Under the pieces are notes generated by a model. It was given only the letters and a program-made list of their open reading frames with translations, was not told the origin of the DNA and ran no database searches. Of a stretch of 64,000 nucleotides of DNA, positions 1 through 11,989 are shown in pieces. Source of the stretch: Argopecten irradians (lineage: Eukaryota; Mollusca; Bivalvia; Pectinida; Pectinidae); assembly GCF_041381155.1 (NCBI RefSeq), contig NC_091144.1, forward strand, positions 62,001-126,000, read 5' to 3'. Made by a program: the position numbers and the translations under genes. Each line of letters starts with the position of its first letter. The stretch's first letter is position 1.

Positions 1-3
1 ATT

Positions 4-348
4 TTAAAGTGAATAGTCGGGCAAAGAAAACTAGTCTAAATGCGTTCATTAGCCTTCCAAAAGTTCTCACGTATTAATAGGACGGTCAAGTTCTGCTTAG
101 TTTCCCAGTTCTGACCATTAAAGTAAAGAAAAGTTGAAAGCATTGAAAGCAAGGCTGCGTGGAAATGTAACCACAGACATAGTGAGCCGGGAGGACGTTT
201 TAGAATTCCCATACTTTAAATTAATTTCTTCGTACGCAGACAGATTTTGACGAGAGATTTTATTTTTCTATTTCATAAGAAATAATTCTGGATACATTCA
301 CACCATTTTTACCAACTTAAGCCATTCTTGCCCGACTGTTCACTTTAA
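4..348. mobile_element. piggyBac-type MITE with TTAA target sites
   Basis: A 337-bp element (8-344) has terminal inverted repeats AGTGAAYAGTCGGGCAA, 17 bp with one mismatch, each abutted by TTAA (4-7 and 345-348). TTAA duplication is the signature of piggyBac-superfamily transposition. No transposase is present, so it is non-autonomous. It lies upstream of the first visible HPDL exon, presumably in an intron. Confidence 0.75.
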
Positions 349-373
349 GCAAGTGTCTATTGTGTTTTAACAG

Positions 374-3300
374 ATAGGTAAGCTAGAGGATATTGAGCAG
401 ATAGGTCAGTGTGTGGCAATCCTGGAGAGGAATGGTATACTGGTGGACATGGAGGTAGACAGAGAAGGGGAGACAACCGGGAGTCTATCAGGGAAGGAAA
501 GTAACGATAAGAAAAGGTCAGCCATGTCTAACTCTAATTCCCTCTGTAAATAACAGATATACTTTTTAGCCCACCAGCATCAGATTGTGGGTTATTCAAA
601 TCGCTTTTCGTCTGTGGTCCGTCCGCCAGGGCAGCCATCTTGGATTTTGATAGTTGAAGGGATCTCTCTCAAATTTCACATGTAGGTTTCCTTAGGGCCG
701 TAGCTGTGCATACTGCATTTTGGGACCGATCAGTCAACAAGATTGCCGACTGGCCGACATCTTGTATTTTGGTTGTTGAAGTTTGTTAGGCCATTTCAAT
801 TTGATTTCTTGTTCGTGGGATTTCCCGCTCCTATTTGTCTGCTATTCGGTCAAGTATCCGTAGTAAATTACACACTTTACTGGGATCCAAACTTAGTGTA
901 ACTACATTTGCCTTCATTTTTGTTTTGATAGGTTATATGTGTGTTTGCATTTGTTTTACCCAAAGCATTGCATGAGAAAATCATAAAATAATGAATTTAA
1001 AATATATCTTTGTGTTTATACTTTTTAAAGTTACATGTATAAACATTATCTCATTTAAGTATGAGCAGCTAAGTACATGTAAGTAACATGCTCAACAAAA
1101 AATAGTCAGTTCCATACAATATTACTTGACAACTAAGAAACAATGAACATGTCGAATGAGGTTATATTGGTTTTACATAGTTCCATGTCATTATTTCCGG
1201 ATTTTAGAGATATTCAATGTATCGGACTTCGTATCGAGGGAGACATGAACAAACACAAAAGGTAGGCCCACTACTGTAAATAACGTTTACATGGTACCGC
1301 TCTCAAAATGTTATGCTATATTTATATGTATGATTTAAACACTTCAATAAATATTAGTAGGTGTCTATTACAGTATTGTAAAGCATACAAATGAAGGATT
1401 CCGATTCATTAGTATTACGAGAACACCCCAAAGTAACGTATATTTTGTATGTAAGTCCTACTCTCGCCGATATCACAGTAGATTCAAGATACGTAACAGA
1501 GACTGTCTGTCTCGCACGAGGAGTGAACAAAAATGCCTTGTCGTGCTAGGTGCGTTTTTGGTTACACTTAATCCAACTCAAATAAATAAAAAAAAAAGAA
1601 ACTGTGATGTTTGTTCGGACAATCTTATCCATTCGCGACAACCAAAGATGTTAAAAATACGAATATAATGTAGATCTAGGCAACATGTATGTAGAGAACA
1701 ACACAGACTCACAGACACACAACATGTAAACATTGAGCGAGCTCCATCGGAATGCAAAACATTACATTGTACAACATGTTTATTTATCATACGCACTGAA
1801 GCAATTGCTCAAATAGGTACGGTATGTAACATAAACAATGTAACTTTTTCTACATTTGTATTTACACACATACATGTAATATGTGTTCCAACCTATGTAT
1901 GATTACATGTACATGTTCATCGAACGAACGATCGGTTAAAGAAAACACCAAAAGTTCTGATTTGGGACATCATAAATTCATCCGCGCGGCTCCCAAATTG
2001 CGCGGGGACATCATCAAATTATCGAGAAATAAAGTTTGAGTAGTCCTTTGGTTGAAATCCAACGGGGTTTATACTATCAAATCAACCACTGACTGTAAAT
2101 AAATTGGTTTAAAAAATATTTTCCATTAACTAATCCCTTAAGAACTAGATCTATCCTGAACTCATCAGGTATTACCGTATTCATAAGAACTGCAGGATGT
2201 GTCCATACTTTCTATTACCCGCAGTTTTTACAACAGACATTTCTTCAAAGAAAGAAAGCTCTGGCATTAAATGCGATAACACGGTTTTCATGAGCTGCTG
2301 TCCGTTTTTCAGTCGGGATAGACTGGATAACTTTTCACGTCATCGCTAGCATAATTCATGGTAGGGAATGTGCGTCACAAACGTTACTTTGAGAACAACG
2401 TAATAGCTGCCGTGAGGCCCGCCTCGCAATAAGTTTACTTAGTTTGTTTCTTTATCAATCAACTTCTTAAATATCAATGCCGTCTAAAGTAATTTTAATT
2501 TACTCCAGATTTATCGGCTGTTAATGGATTTCTTACAGAATGTGCCGTTTTTTCAAACATTCAGGACAAACATCGTACGCTCGTAGATCTAACGTTGTTA
2601 TCGTTAGGACTTCTACGTGGAAATGCAACAAATTGCCTCTAAATTCTAAAATCGCTGATGGTGTACGGACATTCCCTCCAATAAACGGGTCATTATTTTA
2701 TGACTGTTTATTCTATAAAAACTTAAGACTTCGTTGGTAATTTTGCTTGGGTTCTGATGGTGACAGGTGACTGGGTCAAATGTCCCCTGTGCAGTCACAT
2801 TCTTTATAATGTTGTGACAACCTCCTCTCGTAACATCAGTTTTTTTTTAAAGATAATCCTTTAGTTTGTAATGAAGATCAAGTATTTAAGAAGTTTACCG
2901 TCCGTAAGTACAACCGTTAGCATAAGATCTCCCACACACGTTTTTCTTATCAGGCTCAGCCATATTGCCTTTAAAACTTTAGAACATTGTCAGATAAACT
3001 CCGCCCACTCGTTCTATTGCCTGACGTCAGATAGGCTACAATTGTATCTAAACTCCGCCCCTCCAGACAATTGACAGAACCACTCTCGACCAGTTGATAA
3101 TACTGTCGCTCAACATACAGAGGTAATACATCATTTATTTTGTCAACGGTTAGACCGACACGACAGTAATTCTATTAGTTTGTTGGTTTTTTGCTGATAG
3201 CTCTGTTAACAGCAATTTAATTATTGAAATTATTGACAATAAGTAAAACTTTCTTGACCATTTTCTTTTAATATTGAACATTGCCATTCAATGTTAAAAT

Positions 3301-5750
3301 TGTCATGATTTGTCTTAAAATTGAAATATACCATGCATTGAAAGCATTTTGTGTAATAGCATATTTTTGATAGCCGCACAAATACCTTAATATTAGACTT
3401 CCTGGTGGTTTTTTTTTTACATTTTTTGATACAGTTACGAATGTTGAAAACACTGAAGAAAACAGCAAAACTCATATTTTAACATAAAAACTCTGTTATT
3501 AAGTGATATTTCACGAAATAAACATAAAAGCCTAAAAAAAAAACCTGTGAAAATATTTGATCGCTCCAATTTTTTCCGCTTTCAAAATATTTGTAGAATT
3601 AAAAAAGTTTCGCTCGCTCGCTCCTATTTTAAAATTCCAAAATCCGAAGAACAAGAAATCAAATTTGAATAACCTTATCACTATTTCTCAGATAGTATTG
3701 AAGGGATCATTCTCAAATTTCATACATATGTTACCCAAATTAGGCCCTACAAATGTAGTTGTGCATATTGCATTTTGGGACTGATCGGTCAACAAGATGC
3801 ATGGCCGACAGCCCGCAATCTTGGATTTAGATAATTAACGATTGTTACTGCCATTTCTCAAAAAGTCCTGAAGGGATCTGTCTCAAATTTCATATGTAGG
3901 TTCCCCTAGGGCCATAGTTGTGTATATTGCATTTTGTAACTGATAGGTCAACAAGATGGCTGCAAGGCCGCCATCCTGGATTTTGATAGTTACTGCTATT
4001 TCTCAGAAATTTTTTACCCCTGACCCTATTTTTTTCCCCACTTTTCTACGAAAAAAAAAAAAAGTCAGGATTTCAATCTCAGACTACGGTTCTGGACATC
4101 ATTTCAGAGTGAAAGACATGTCTAAACTAACGAGTTATACTTCAGTTGAAATATTTTAGATAATTCTTTGAAACATTCATAATGGTACTTTTATTTATTA
4201 AGACTCTCTTTTACTTACTTTGTAAATTACAGCTTACCATGTGAAGAAAACAGCAAGCCATTCTCTCTTTTTAGCCCACCATCATCAGATGGTGGGCTAT
4301 TCAAATCACCTTTTGTCCGTGGTCCGTCGTCCATCCGTCCATCCGTTAACAATTCTTGTTACCGCTATTCCTCAGAAAGTGCTGATAGGACCTTTCTCAA
4401 ATTTCATATGTAGGTTCCCCTAGGACCCTAGTTGTGCATATTGCATTTTGGGACCGATCGGTCGACAAGATGGCCGACAGTCGGCCATCTTGGATTTTGA
4501 TAGTTGAAGTTTGTTACCACTATTTCTCAAAAAGTGCAGAAGGGATCTTTCTCAAATTTTTTATATAGGTTCCCCTAGGGTCCTTGTTTTGCATATTGCA
4601 TTTTGGGACCAATCGGTCAACAAGATGGTCGACAGTCGGTCATCTTGGATTTTGATAGTTAAAGTTTGTTACTGCTATTTCTCAAAAAGTGCAGAAGGGA
4701 TCTTTCTCAAATTGCATATACAGGTTCCCCTAGGACCCTAGTTGTGCATATTGCATTTTGGGACCAATCAGTGAACAAGATGGCCGACAGGTGGCCATCT
4801 TGGATTTTGATACTTAAAGTTTGTTACCGCTATTTCTCAAAATGTTTAGAAGGGATCTTTCTCAAATTTTATATTGAGGTTCCCTTAGGGTCCTTGTTTT
4901 GTATATTGCATTGTGGGACCAATCGGTGAACAAGATAGCCGACAGTCGGCCATCTTGGATTTTGATAGTTAAAGTTTGTTACTGCTATCTCTCAAAAAGT
5001 GCAGAAGGGATCTTTCTCAAATTTCATATACAGGTTCCCCTAGGACCTTAGTTGTGCATATTGCATTTTGGGACCAATCGGTGAACAAGATGGCCGACAG
5101 GCGGCCATCTTGGATTTTGATAGTTAAAGTTTGTTACCGCTATTTCTCAAAAAATGCTGAAGGGATGTGTCTCAAATTTCATATGTAGGTTCCCTAGGAC
5201 CCTTGTTGTGCATTATGTATTTTGGGACCGATCGGTCAACAAGATGGCCGACAGTCGGCCATCTTGGATTTTGATAGTTGAAGTTTGTTACCACTATTTC
5301 TCAAAAAGTGCTGAAGGGATCTTTCTCAAATTTCATATATAGGTTCCCCTAGGACCCTAGTTGTGCATATTGCATTTTGGGACCGATCGGTGAACAAGAT
5401 GGCCAACATGTGGCCATCTTGGATTTTGATAGTTAAAGTTTGTTATCAATATTTCTTAGAAAGTACTATAGTGATCTGTCTCAAATTTTATATATAGTGT
5501 GTTTGAAAAAGTTTGAAAAGCAGGGAAATGTTTCACTGTACCAAGACTAAAAGGTTATACGTTTTGTACACTTGGTTGCAGGTATTTGATGCAGAAATTC
5601 ACCAAACCCTTTTTTGACCGAAACACCTTTTTCCTGGAGGTAATTCATCGTTCAGGAGCTACAGGGTTTGGCTCTGGCAATATAACAGCCTTGTGGAGAT
5701 CTGTCCAAGCATACATGTCGTCTCAGCAGAAATCGTCAGAGATGAGTTGA
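374..5750 (+). CDS. HPDL: HPDL-like 4-hydroxyphenylpyruvate dioxygenase-like protein, last two exons (5' partial)
   Basis: Two exons encode the C-terminus of a vicinal-oxygen-chelate Fe(II) dioxygenase. Exon 374-516 follows acceptor TTTTAACAG and encodes [20 protein letters not shown], matching the helix before the last beta hairpin of HPD/HPDL. It can end at a weak donor (AAAAG/GTCAGC, phase 2). Exon 5582-5750 follows GGTTGCAG, starts in the matching phase and reads [20 protein letters not shown] then [15 protein letters not shown], with a TGA at 5748. The Glu of FFLEV aligns with the third iron ligand of HPD. The GATGFGxGNIxALW stretch resembles HPDL more than HPD. Human HPDL is reported to make 4-hydroxymandelate in mitochondria for the coenzyme Q headgroup. 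If the weak donor is not used, the first exon runs on to a TAA at 551-553 and gives a truncated end. Upstream exons lie outside the window. Family call firm, donor choice uncertain. Confidence 0.8.
571..800 (+). repeat. Short copy of the hairpin-headed 155-bp repeat element
   Basis: A hairpin head (TAGCCCACCAGCATCAGATT, then GTGGGTTATTCAAATCGC) is followed by a cctccg-type spacer and about one diverged 155-bp unit ending TTGTATTTTGG. It is the same family as 4271-5500 and 9049-9440. It lies in the HPDL intron. Confidence 0.65.
801..3556. other. HPDL intron, no gene seen
   Basis: AT-rich intronic sequence. No exon with flanking splice sites was recognised on either strand. The only structured spot is 2990-3075, where two AAACTCCGCCC boxes flank a TGACGTCA. 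The short open frames here lack homology I recognise. Confidence 0.5.
3557..5500 (+). repeat. 155-bp palindrome-bearing tandem array in the HPDL intron
   Basis: About seven well-kept 155-bp units run from roughly 4400 to 5500 (TAGTT phase marks at 4501, 4656, 4811, 4966, 5121, 5275 and 5430). Older units lie at 3557-4030. A hairpin head (TAGCCCACCATC, 4-nt loop, GATGGTGGGCTA) sits at 4274-4301. Each unit carries two palindromes: GACCGATCGGTC and AAGATGGCCGAC/GTCGGCCATCTT. Head plus variable unit number resembles the Pearl/Helentron-like elements of bivalves, which is an architectural comparison only. Confidence 0.85.
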
Positions 5751-5957
5751 CAGGAACTGTCCTGATAGTTTCTGTATTTGACCTATCTCACAGCTGTGAC
5801 CTAGTCTGATTGACGAGTTGACAGGAACTGTCCTGATAGTTTCTGTATTTGACCTATCTAACAGCAGTGACCTAGTCTGATTGACGAGTTGACAGGAACT
5901 GTCCTGATAGTTTCTGTATTTGACCTATCTCACAGCTGTGACCTAGTCTGATTGACG
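5744..5957 (+). repeat. 71-bp x 3 tandem repeat over the HPDL stop codon
   Basis: Three near-identical 71-bp units begin at 5744, 5815 and 5886 with GAGTTGACAGGAACTGTCCT. The first unit contains the last codons and TGA of HPDL, so the array is a 3'UTR expansion. Copies differ by only a few bases. Confidence 0.9.
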
Positions 5958-7194
5958 TGTGGTAATTTTATTTCTTAAAGAAACTGGAAATAGATTTTGA
6001 TGTTGTTTTTTTTATAAACTATTATTCAAACAGATTTGCTGAGCTGTTTGTGATTGTGCTAATGGTCTAAAGTTAACTCTATCAGTACTGTTGCCGACTA
6101 TATTCAACATGATATGATTTTACCCTCCCTTTTCCCCATTATCGACTATAGTCGACACTAGATATTAATAATTACTTCTGGTAGGAAATCCAGAAAGAAT
6201 ACAAAGCACGGAAAGATTTAATAATGACAAGGACTAATGTGTCAGTGGAACATTAAATATACAATGTAACATCAAAAAAAAAAATAATAACCTCATTGAT
6301 TACAAACTCTACAATGGAATCTCTGTATGCAGAATTGAATTAAAGTCTGATCTGATATTCAGTTATTTATTATTTAATTCATACAAAAAGAGAACTTTCT
6401 GAGAATTGTATAATGGCATTCTAGATGTAAGCATCATCACCATATATTGATGCACCTAATGATGTAAATCAACATCATTTTCTGGTGTGAATAAATTTCC
6501 TTTATTTCTCAGATAACTCAAGAAAAAATCATCACCACAAAATGGTTTCAATCACAGGTTAAGTAGAACTTGTATGACACTAAATTGTGAAAATGAATTG
6601 CAGTGAAATAAAATTATTAGGCAGAAGAAGGCGGAATTCAGTCACCACAAAAAAAGTTGTACAAGCTTACATGTACCAGTAGAAAGGAAAACAGTTTATT
6701 TAGTATAAAATGTTATCAATTTCGCAGGTAGTAACATTCCCAAACTATTCAAAGTTGAGTTTCATTCCTGTGATATAAACAAAACTGATCATGATGCATA
6801 GCCTTAAACAAATATAAGACTCTTTCACACCTGTTCATTGTATGGGGATGTACAAAAGATGGTGATATTCGACCCGAGTGTCACAAAATATAGAAAAACC
6901 CAAGGCTTGCTGAAGGTTTTACATTTTGTTACAGAGGGTAGAATATATCTACATCCTTCAGATATATTGAAATGTTATTTTTCTCTCATTTACCCCAACA
7001 AGAATACCTGGTGATTATTTGATGAAGAGATATATTTCCTTACAAACATATCTGATTATTTTGTTTGCCATGAGATGTCTGTTACTTAAATATAATATTT
7101 TATTATTACATTATAAACAGATTTTGTTATATTATGTTGAAGGATTAAAATAGCTGTTGTAAAATTTTGCAGTTTATGAATTCTTGTCTTATTG
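5958..7194. other. HPDL 3' flank, no gene seen
   Basis: AT-rich. AATAAA motifs at about 6488 and 6607 could end the HPDL transcript. The stretch 6780-6960 resembles sequence around 20230-20330 and 36880-36970, which suggests an old dispersed repeat. Nothing else recognised. Confidence 0.4.
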
Positions 7195-8217
7195 ATTAAG
7201 AAGAGGCCCATTGGCCTTAACGGTCATCTGACTATTGGCACAATACAACACCGCAAAGAATATAGTAGTGGCAAATAATTACAAAAGAACTCTTTTATTA
7301 GAAAAAGTTCAGGTTCTGACGTTTGATGAATGAAGGTCCCTTGATCCCCACCATGCTACAAATCCAATATCCAGTCTCTAGGACTCTTAGTTATTTACAA
7401 GAAGTCATTTAAAGATTTTAGCCTATATGACCACTGTGACCTTGAATGAAAGTCAAGGTCATTCACTCGAACAATTTTTGTAGCCATTCATTCCAGCATG
7501 TCACAGACCCAATATCAGGTCTCTAGGCCTCTAAGTTATTCATAAGAAGTCATTTAAAGACTTTGCATATTTGACCCCTATGACCTTGAATGAAGGTCAA
7601 GGTCCTTCATTTGAACAAATTTAGTATACCTTCATCCCAGCATGCCACAGGCCCAATATCAGGTCTCTAGGCCTCTAATTTATTCACAAGAAGTTGTTTA
7701 AAGATTTTAGACTTTTTGACCCTGTGGCCTTGAATGAAGGTCAATGTCTTTCATTTGAACAAACTTGGTAGACCGTCATCCCAGTATGACACAGACCCAC
7801 TATCAGTTCTCTAGACGTTTTATTTATTTACAAGAAGTTGTTAAAGTGTTTATGCCTGTTTGACCCCTGTGACCTTGGATGAAAGTCAATGTCCTTCATT
7901 TGAACAAACTTGGTAGTCCTTCATCCCAGCATGCCGTAGGCCGAATATGAGTACCCTGGACATTTTGGTTCTTGAGAAGAAGTAGTTTAAAGGTTTAAGC
8001 CTATTTGACCCCGTGACCTTGAATGAAGGTCAAGGTCCTTCATTTGAACAAATTTAGTAAACCTTCATCCCAGCATGCCACAGGCCCAATATCAGGTCTC
8101 TAGGCCTCTTAGTTATTCACAAGAAGTCGTTTAAATATTTTAGCCTATTTGACCTTGACGGCGCACGACGACTGACGATGCATGAAAACAGTAGGTCATC
8201 CCTTCGGGTCAGAACGA
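7195..8217 (+). repeat. 145-bp tandem-unit element (about 6 units)
   Basis: The head AGAGGCCCATTGGCCTTAAC is followed by six units of about 143-147 bp. Each has a CAATATCAGGTCTCTAGG-like segment (7366, 7511, 7653, 7801, 7943, 8088) and a GACCTTGAATGAAGGTCA segment. The tail GGTCATCCCTTCGGGTCAGA closes it. The head-array-tail design parallels the 155-bp family but the sequence is unrelated. Confidence 0.8.
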
Positions 8218-8406
8218 CCCAAAAATGGGTTCCTGCATATTTGTGCTTATTTTTCATTCTCCCCAAACATATCTCATATTACATTTCTTAATCTCCCTGG
8301 TTGCATAGAGGTAAGCTTTGCATAAATACCAAATATTATGTAATGTGAAGTACAAAATATTTGTAATTTTTTAATACAGCAGATTACTTCACAAACATTT
8401 ACAAAG

Positions 8407-8704
8407 CCATCCTCACTTACGATCTCTACACCCCTGGACTATATCATCGTAAAACTGGAGGCAACAGAACAGAACAGATGATTTAGTTCTTTGATGTACA
8501 TCAAAAGAGCCGTATAACGGTACACTGTGGTTGACTGTGTGGCTTTGAAGTTGGGCGTCGCTCTCTCTGTAGTCTTTAAAGGAAATCTTTGCTGGTCTGT
8601 GATTGGTCAAATGTTTTCCGCTGAGCTGCCTTCAATTTCACTATGAGATAGTCCAGGGGTGTAGAGATCGTAAGTGATCGAAACCCCTGGAGTATCGAGG
8701 ATGG
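8407..8704. mobile_element. Foldback MITE with perfect 28-bp inverted repeats
   Basis: ACTTACGATCTCTACACCCC (8415 onward, 28 bp) is exactly inverted at 8648-8675. The right end extends by a further 21 bp plus GAGGATGG. The left end keeps the outer CCATCCTC but lacks the 21 bp, so the left terminus carries a clean internal deletion. No transposase. Confidence 0.75.
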
Positions 8705-9048
8705 TACAAAGCTGATGACTTTACTTTTGGTTTGTCATGATGATGGTTTCACTATAGACATGCATATAGGTGCACCCAACATAAATAACTCAGATTATTA
8801 CTGTAGGAAATTTGCTATTGGTTCTGGAGAAGTGGGGTTGTGGATTAAATGTCTACCTTTTGAAAAAGTTATCTAAATCCACCTACTGACACTTGTATAC
8901 ATTTTGCATCAGAACAAAATTACATACGGTCAATGTTAAAGAGGAGTGTTTGTCATGATTTATTTGGAAAAAATGGGAAAGGTGAGACAAATAATGACAT
9001 CTAATTATTGTTTTTCCATTGGGTTTACTCCAAATAAAGATTTAGATT

Positions 9049-9440
9049 TTAGCCCACCATCATCAGTTAGATGGTGAGCTTTTCAAATCGCCCTTTGGTC
9101 CGTCCATCCCTCCGTCCGTTGTTAGTTCTCACAAAGTACTGGAGATTAGTTTCCGTATGTAGGTTCCTCTTGGTGCCTTGTTATGCCTATTGTATTTTGA
9201 GACTAATTACACTGTATTATTATTGGTCAACAAAATGACTGAGAGGCAGCAATCTTGGATTTTAAAAAATGTTTTCAGTCACTACATTGTACTTCTTAGA
9301 AAATACTGTTGGGATTTCTCTCCAATTTCAATTATCTGTAGGTTCTTCTTCGTGCCTACATGTAGTTATACATATTACATTTGGTAACTTATCTAGAATT
9401 AAGATGGTTGATGGGAAGCCATCTTCGATTTTATAATTAT
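9049..9440 (+). repeat. Diverged copy of the hairpin-headed 155-bp repeat
   Basis: The head TAGCCCACCATCATCAGTTA, then GATGGTGAGC and TTCAAATCGCC, is followed by two worn units (CAACAAAATGACTGAGAGGC; AAGATGGTTGATGGGAAGCC). It is older than the 3.5-5.5 kb copy. Confidence 0.65.
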
Positions 9441-9914
9441 TAACTTACATTATATATAATAATAATAATAAAAATACTGTAAGAGATATCTTCATAATTC
9501 CAATTGTTCTGAAATCAGAACGATTTTTTAAGTGTTCCAGCAAAATTAAAGTAGTGTAACTTACTTACTTTTGGAGAAAATCGTCTTTTTGTGTCCCAAT
9601 TTCCCTGATGCAAATTTTCACTTGGAAGGTCTTTATCACTACGGTGTTTATTCACGTTGAAAACAAGCGTTCTGACGCCCTTCGCGGGTTAAGTTCATTT
9701 TACGAATTTAAAATCAACAAAAGGAGCGGAAATAATATCAAGAAACAATGCATTTTCAGCTCTAATATCGACATTAGTCGGGCACAAAACCCGATATCGG
9801 ATAATAAGAATTTCCTGTAATAGTTGCAATAGGAAAATTTTACGATGTCAGTAAATAAATGTTCAATTTCTTTCGTTTGATTCAATTTCTAAATTTGTTG
9901 ACTTGATCCCCAAC

Positions 9915-10010
9915 ATTCCAGTGACGTCACTTTAAGTAGGAGTGAATGAAACGGCAGTCAGTCCCGCCAAACAGTGACGTCACAATTATCGGAATGACGT
10001 CGCTTACATA
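9915..10010. promoter_or_regulatory. Cluster of CRE and E2F-like motifs
   Basis: TGACGTCA occurs twice (about 9921 and 9981) and TGACGTCG once (about 9996). TCCCGCCAAA at about 9962 is the reverse of the E2F consensus TTTGGCGGGA. It has promoter-like density, but no exon follows on either strand that I can recognise. Confidence 0.3.
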
Positions 10011-11095
10011 TTTCCCACGGTAGTAAAAAGGAGTACACACTCATTCGGTTTAGTGAATGCAACTTTTATTGATCATCAAAGAAGCGTTCCGCTTTAAGCG
10101 AAATCGTGTAAATAACAGATAATTTGCTTTCGTTTTGAATACCATCTTCTGTATGTATAATAAAAAAGTTACAGGATAAACAGAATGCCTGGTCACTATC
10201 TTACAATACAAGTTTTATTTTGGTGTCGACAGGGAAAACAGAGATAACTCTGCAAAACCTCCTCATCTCATCTCATCGCAAAAACGATAGCAGCATCGAT
10301 ATTAATTATAGCAAAATAAAAATGTCCAACGTTGGAAATATTGCAAGTACATTCATTATTTACATACACCAGTACCTAGAATAACCATTTATTTCATCAA
10401 GACTAAATAATTTGCAAATCCCATACACCGCCTGCAAGGAGACGACCTTGGCCTATCGCTAGTCACGATGCTCTCGATCGTGGTCTTTTGATATTATGTA
10501 ACTTTTCATGGGATATTAAATCTAGATATATCTGTTTTCGACAGTTAAATTTCTATGAACATGTGTAAAACAAGCAGTCTCAACTGCTATTCCGAGGCCG
10601 TAAAATGCAATCTTGATCACCTCAGCCAAAACACAGGGGCACGCAAATTATGACAGAAACGTTTACTAGTAATTTGATACGTATGTCATTTTAAAGTATT
10701 GGAGACCTTTTGATATGCACGTGTATATATCATGACGTTTCAAGTGGCTGCCCGTATTATTTTTTTGTGAAAAATGAATCATATATATTATATATATGTT
10801 ATAAAATTCGGTTAGCTTTTTTATTGTCATTATTGTTATATACACTGTATGTGATTTTTAAACGAAAACACATATTTTACCTAAGAGCCAATTATATATA
10901 TAATGTAAGTATCGGTTAGCTTGTAATAATAATAATTCTTCTGAAATTTCATTGAATCTATAAAACAATTTCGATTTTTTTTTCATTTCTTATGGCATTC
11001 AGGTGAGGTTTTCCTAGATTCCTACCATTGGTTATTAGAATCTTCACTACTACATGTACTACTTGTATAAGAATGTTACATCTGAGGGTATAATT
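10011..11095. other. AT-rich stretch, no gene seen
   Basis: Short open frames only. No splice-flanked exon, RNA gene or clear repeat recognised. Confidence 0.4.
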
Positions 11096-11529
11096 ACATA
11101 GATACATAGATACATAGATTTATTCTGACAACATACATGTTAACATGTACAGGATTTTTTATAATCCTATAATAGTCAGCTCTTAGAAATTCACGGATTT
11201 ATTTTTTCAGTGTATAAATACTTTAGTGGCTGATTTTTCCAATGTGAATCGAGTTCATATTCAAATTGCTTAACTGTCCTAGACTGAACAACATTTGATG
11301 GGAGACTGTTCCAAGTATTCACGACTCTCTGGGTAAACGAGTGTTTTCTCACGCACAGCCTTGAATGCTCTTTGTACACTTTCAAATCATGTCCGCGGGT
11401 ACTTGATCCCTGGTTGATTGAAAACAAATCTGCGACTTCTTTATCGTATTTTCCAGAAAGTATTTTGTACATTTCAATCATATCCCCACGTGACCGCCTG
11501 TATGCTAACGTTGGAAGACAAGACAACAA
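11096..11529 (-). mobile_element. 3' end of a CR1/jockey-like LINE
   Basis: The minus-strand frame reads RRSRGDMIEMYKILSGKYD and later RVVNTWNSLPSNVV, the typical C-terminal tail after the reverse transcriptase of CR1/jockey-group LINEs (RGDxIExYKIL, VVxxWNxLPxxVV). It ends at 11191. The microsatellite (TACATAGA)n at 11096-11121 is the expected simple-repeat 3' tail. It is 5'-truncated, which is usual for LINEs. Confidence 0.75.
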
Positions 11530-11723
11530 GAATTTTCACTAAATAATTAGTGTGAGTATTCTTTTTTATAATGCAATGATAGTTAGCGCTACTGAGTAGA
11601 AGCTGATATGCTATTCTACTGCCGACGTTGACTGTTCGACTTTTGCTAAAATCAGTTAAAATATTTCAACAAATTGCAAATACTTGAAAACTAGTTTTGT
11701 TTCTAGACTTTTGGTATAATAAA

Positions 11724-11809
11724 ATAAATACTACCTGCATTAGAGGGTGACAGTGGTATCCTCGGTGTGACACTAAGAACTGTCACCCTCTAATGCAGGT
11801 AGTATTTAT
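11724..11809. mobile_element. 86-bp perfect hairpin (minimal foldback element)
   Basis: The arm ATAAATACTACCTGCATTAG continues to 11754 and is exactly inverted at 11779-11809 around a 24-nt loop. A related half occurs near 34386 (AAATACTACCTGCA). It is most simply a deletion-derived MITE. Confidence 0.6.
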
Positions 11810-11989
11810 ATAATGTGTCCGTACCTTCCCATTTCACTAACGATAATCTCTCACATACACTCATTGGTACTCTATACTTATACTCTAATCCTACGTGTAC
11901 ATTTCAAGACAAATGTTGTATAACATTTTAAACTACGTTATGTATCTTGAAGTTTTGATAATTTACATACAATTTACTATAGTAATATA

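Noticed and set aside
2985-3110. Two GC boxes and a CRE, promoter-like
   Set aside because: Lies inside the long HPDL intron with no recognisable downstream exon; kept only as a remark.
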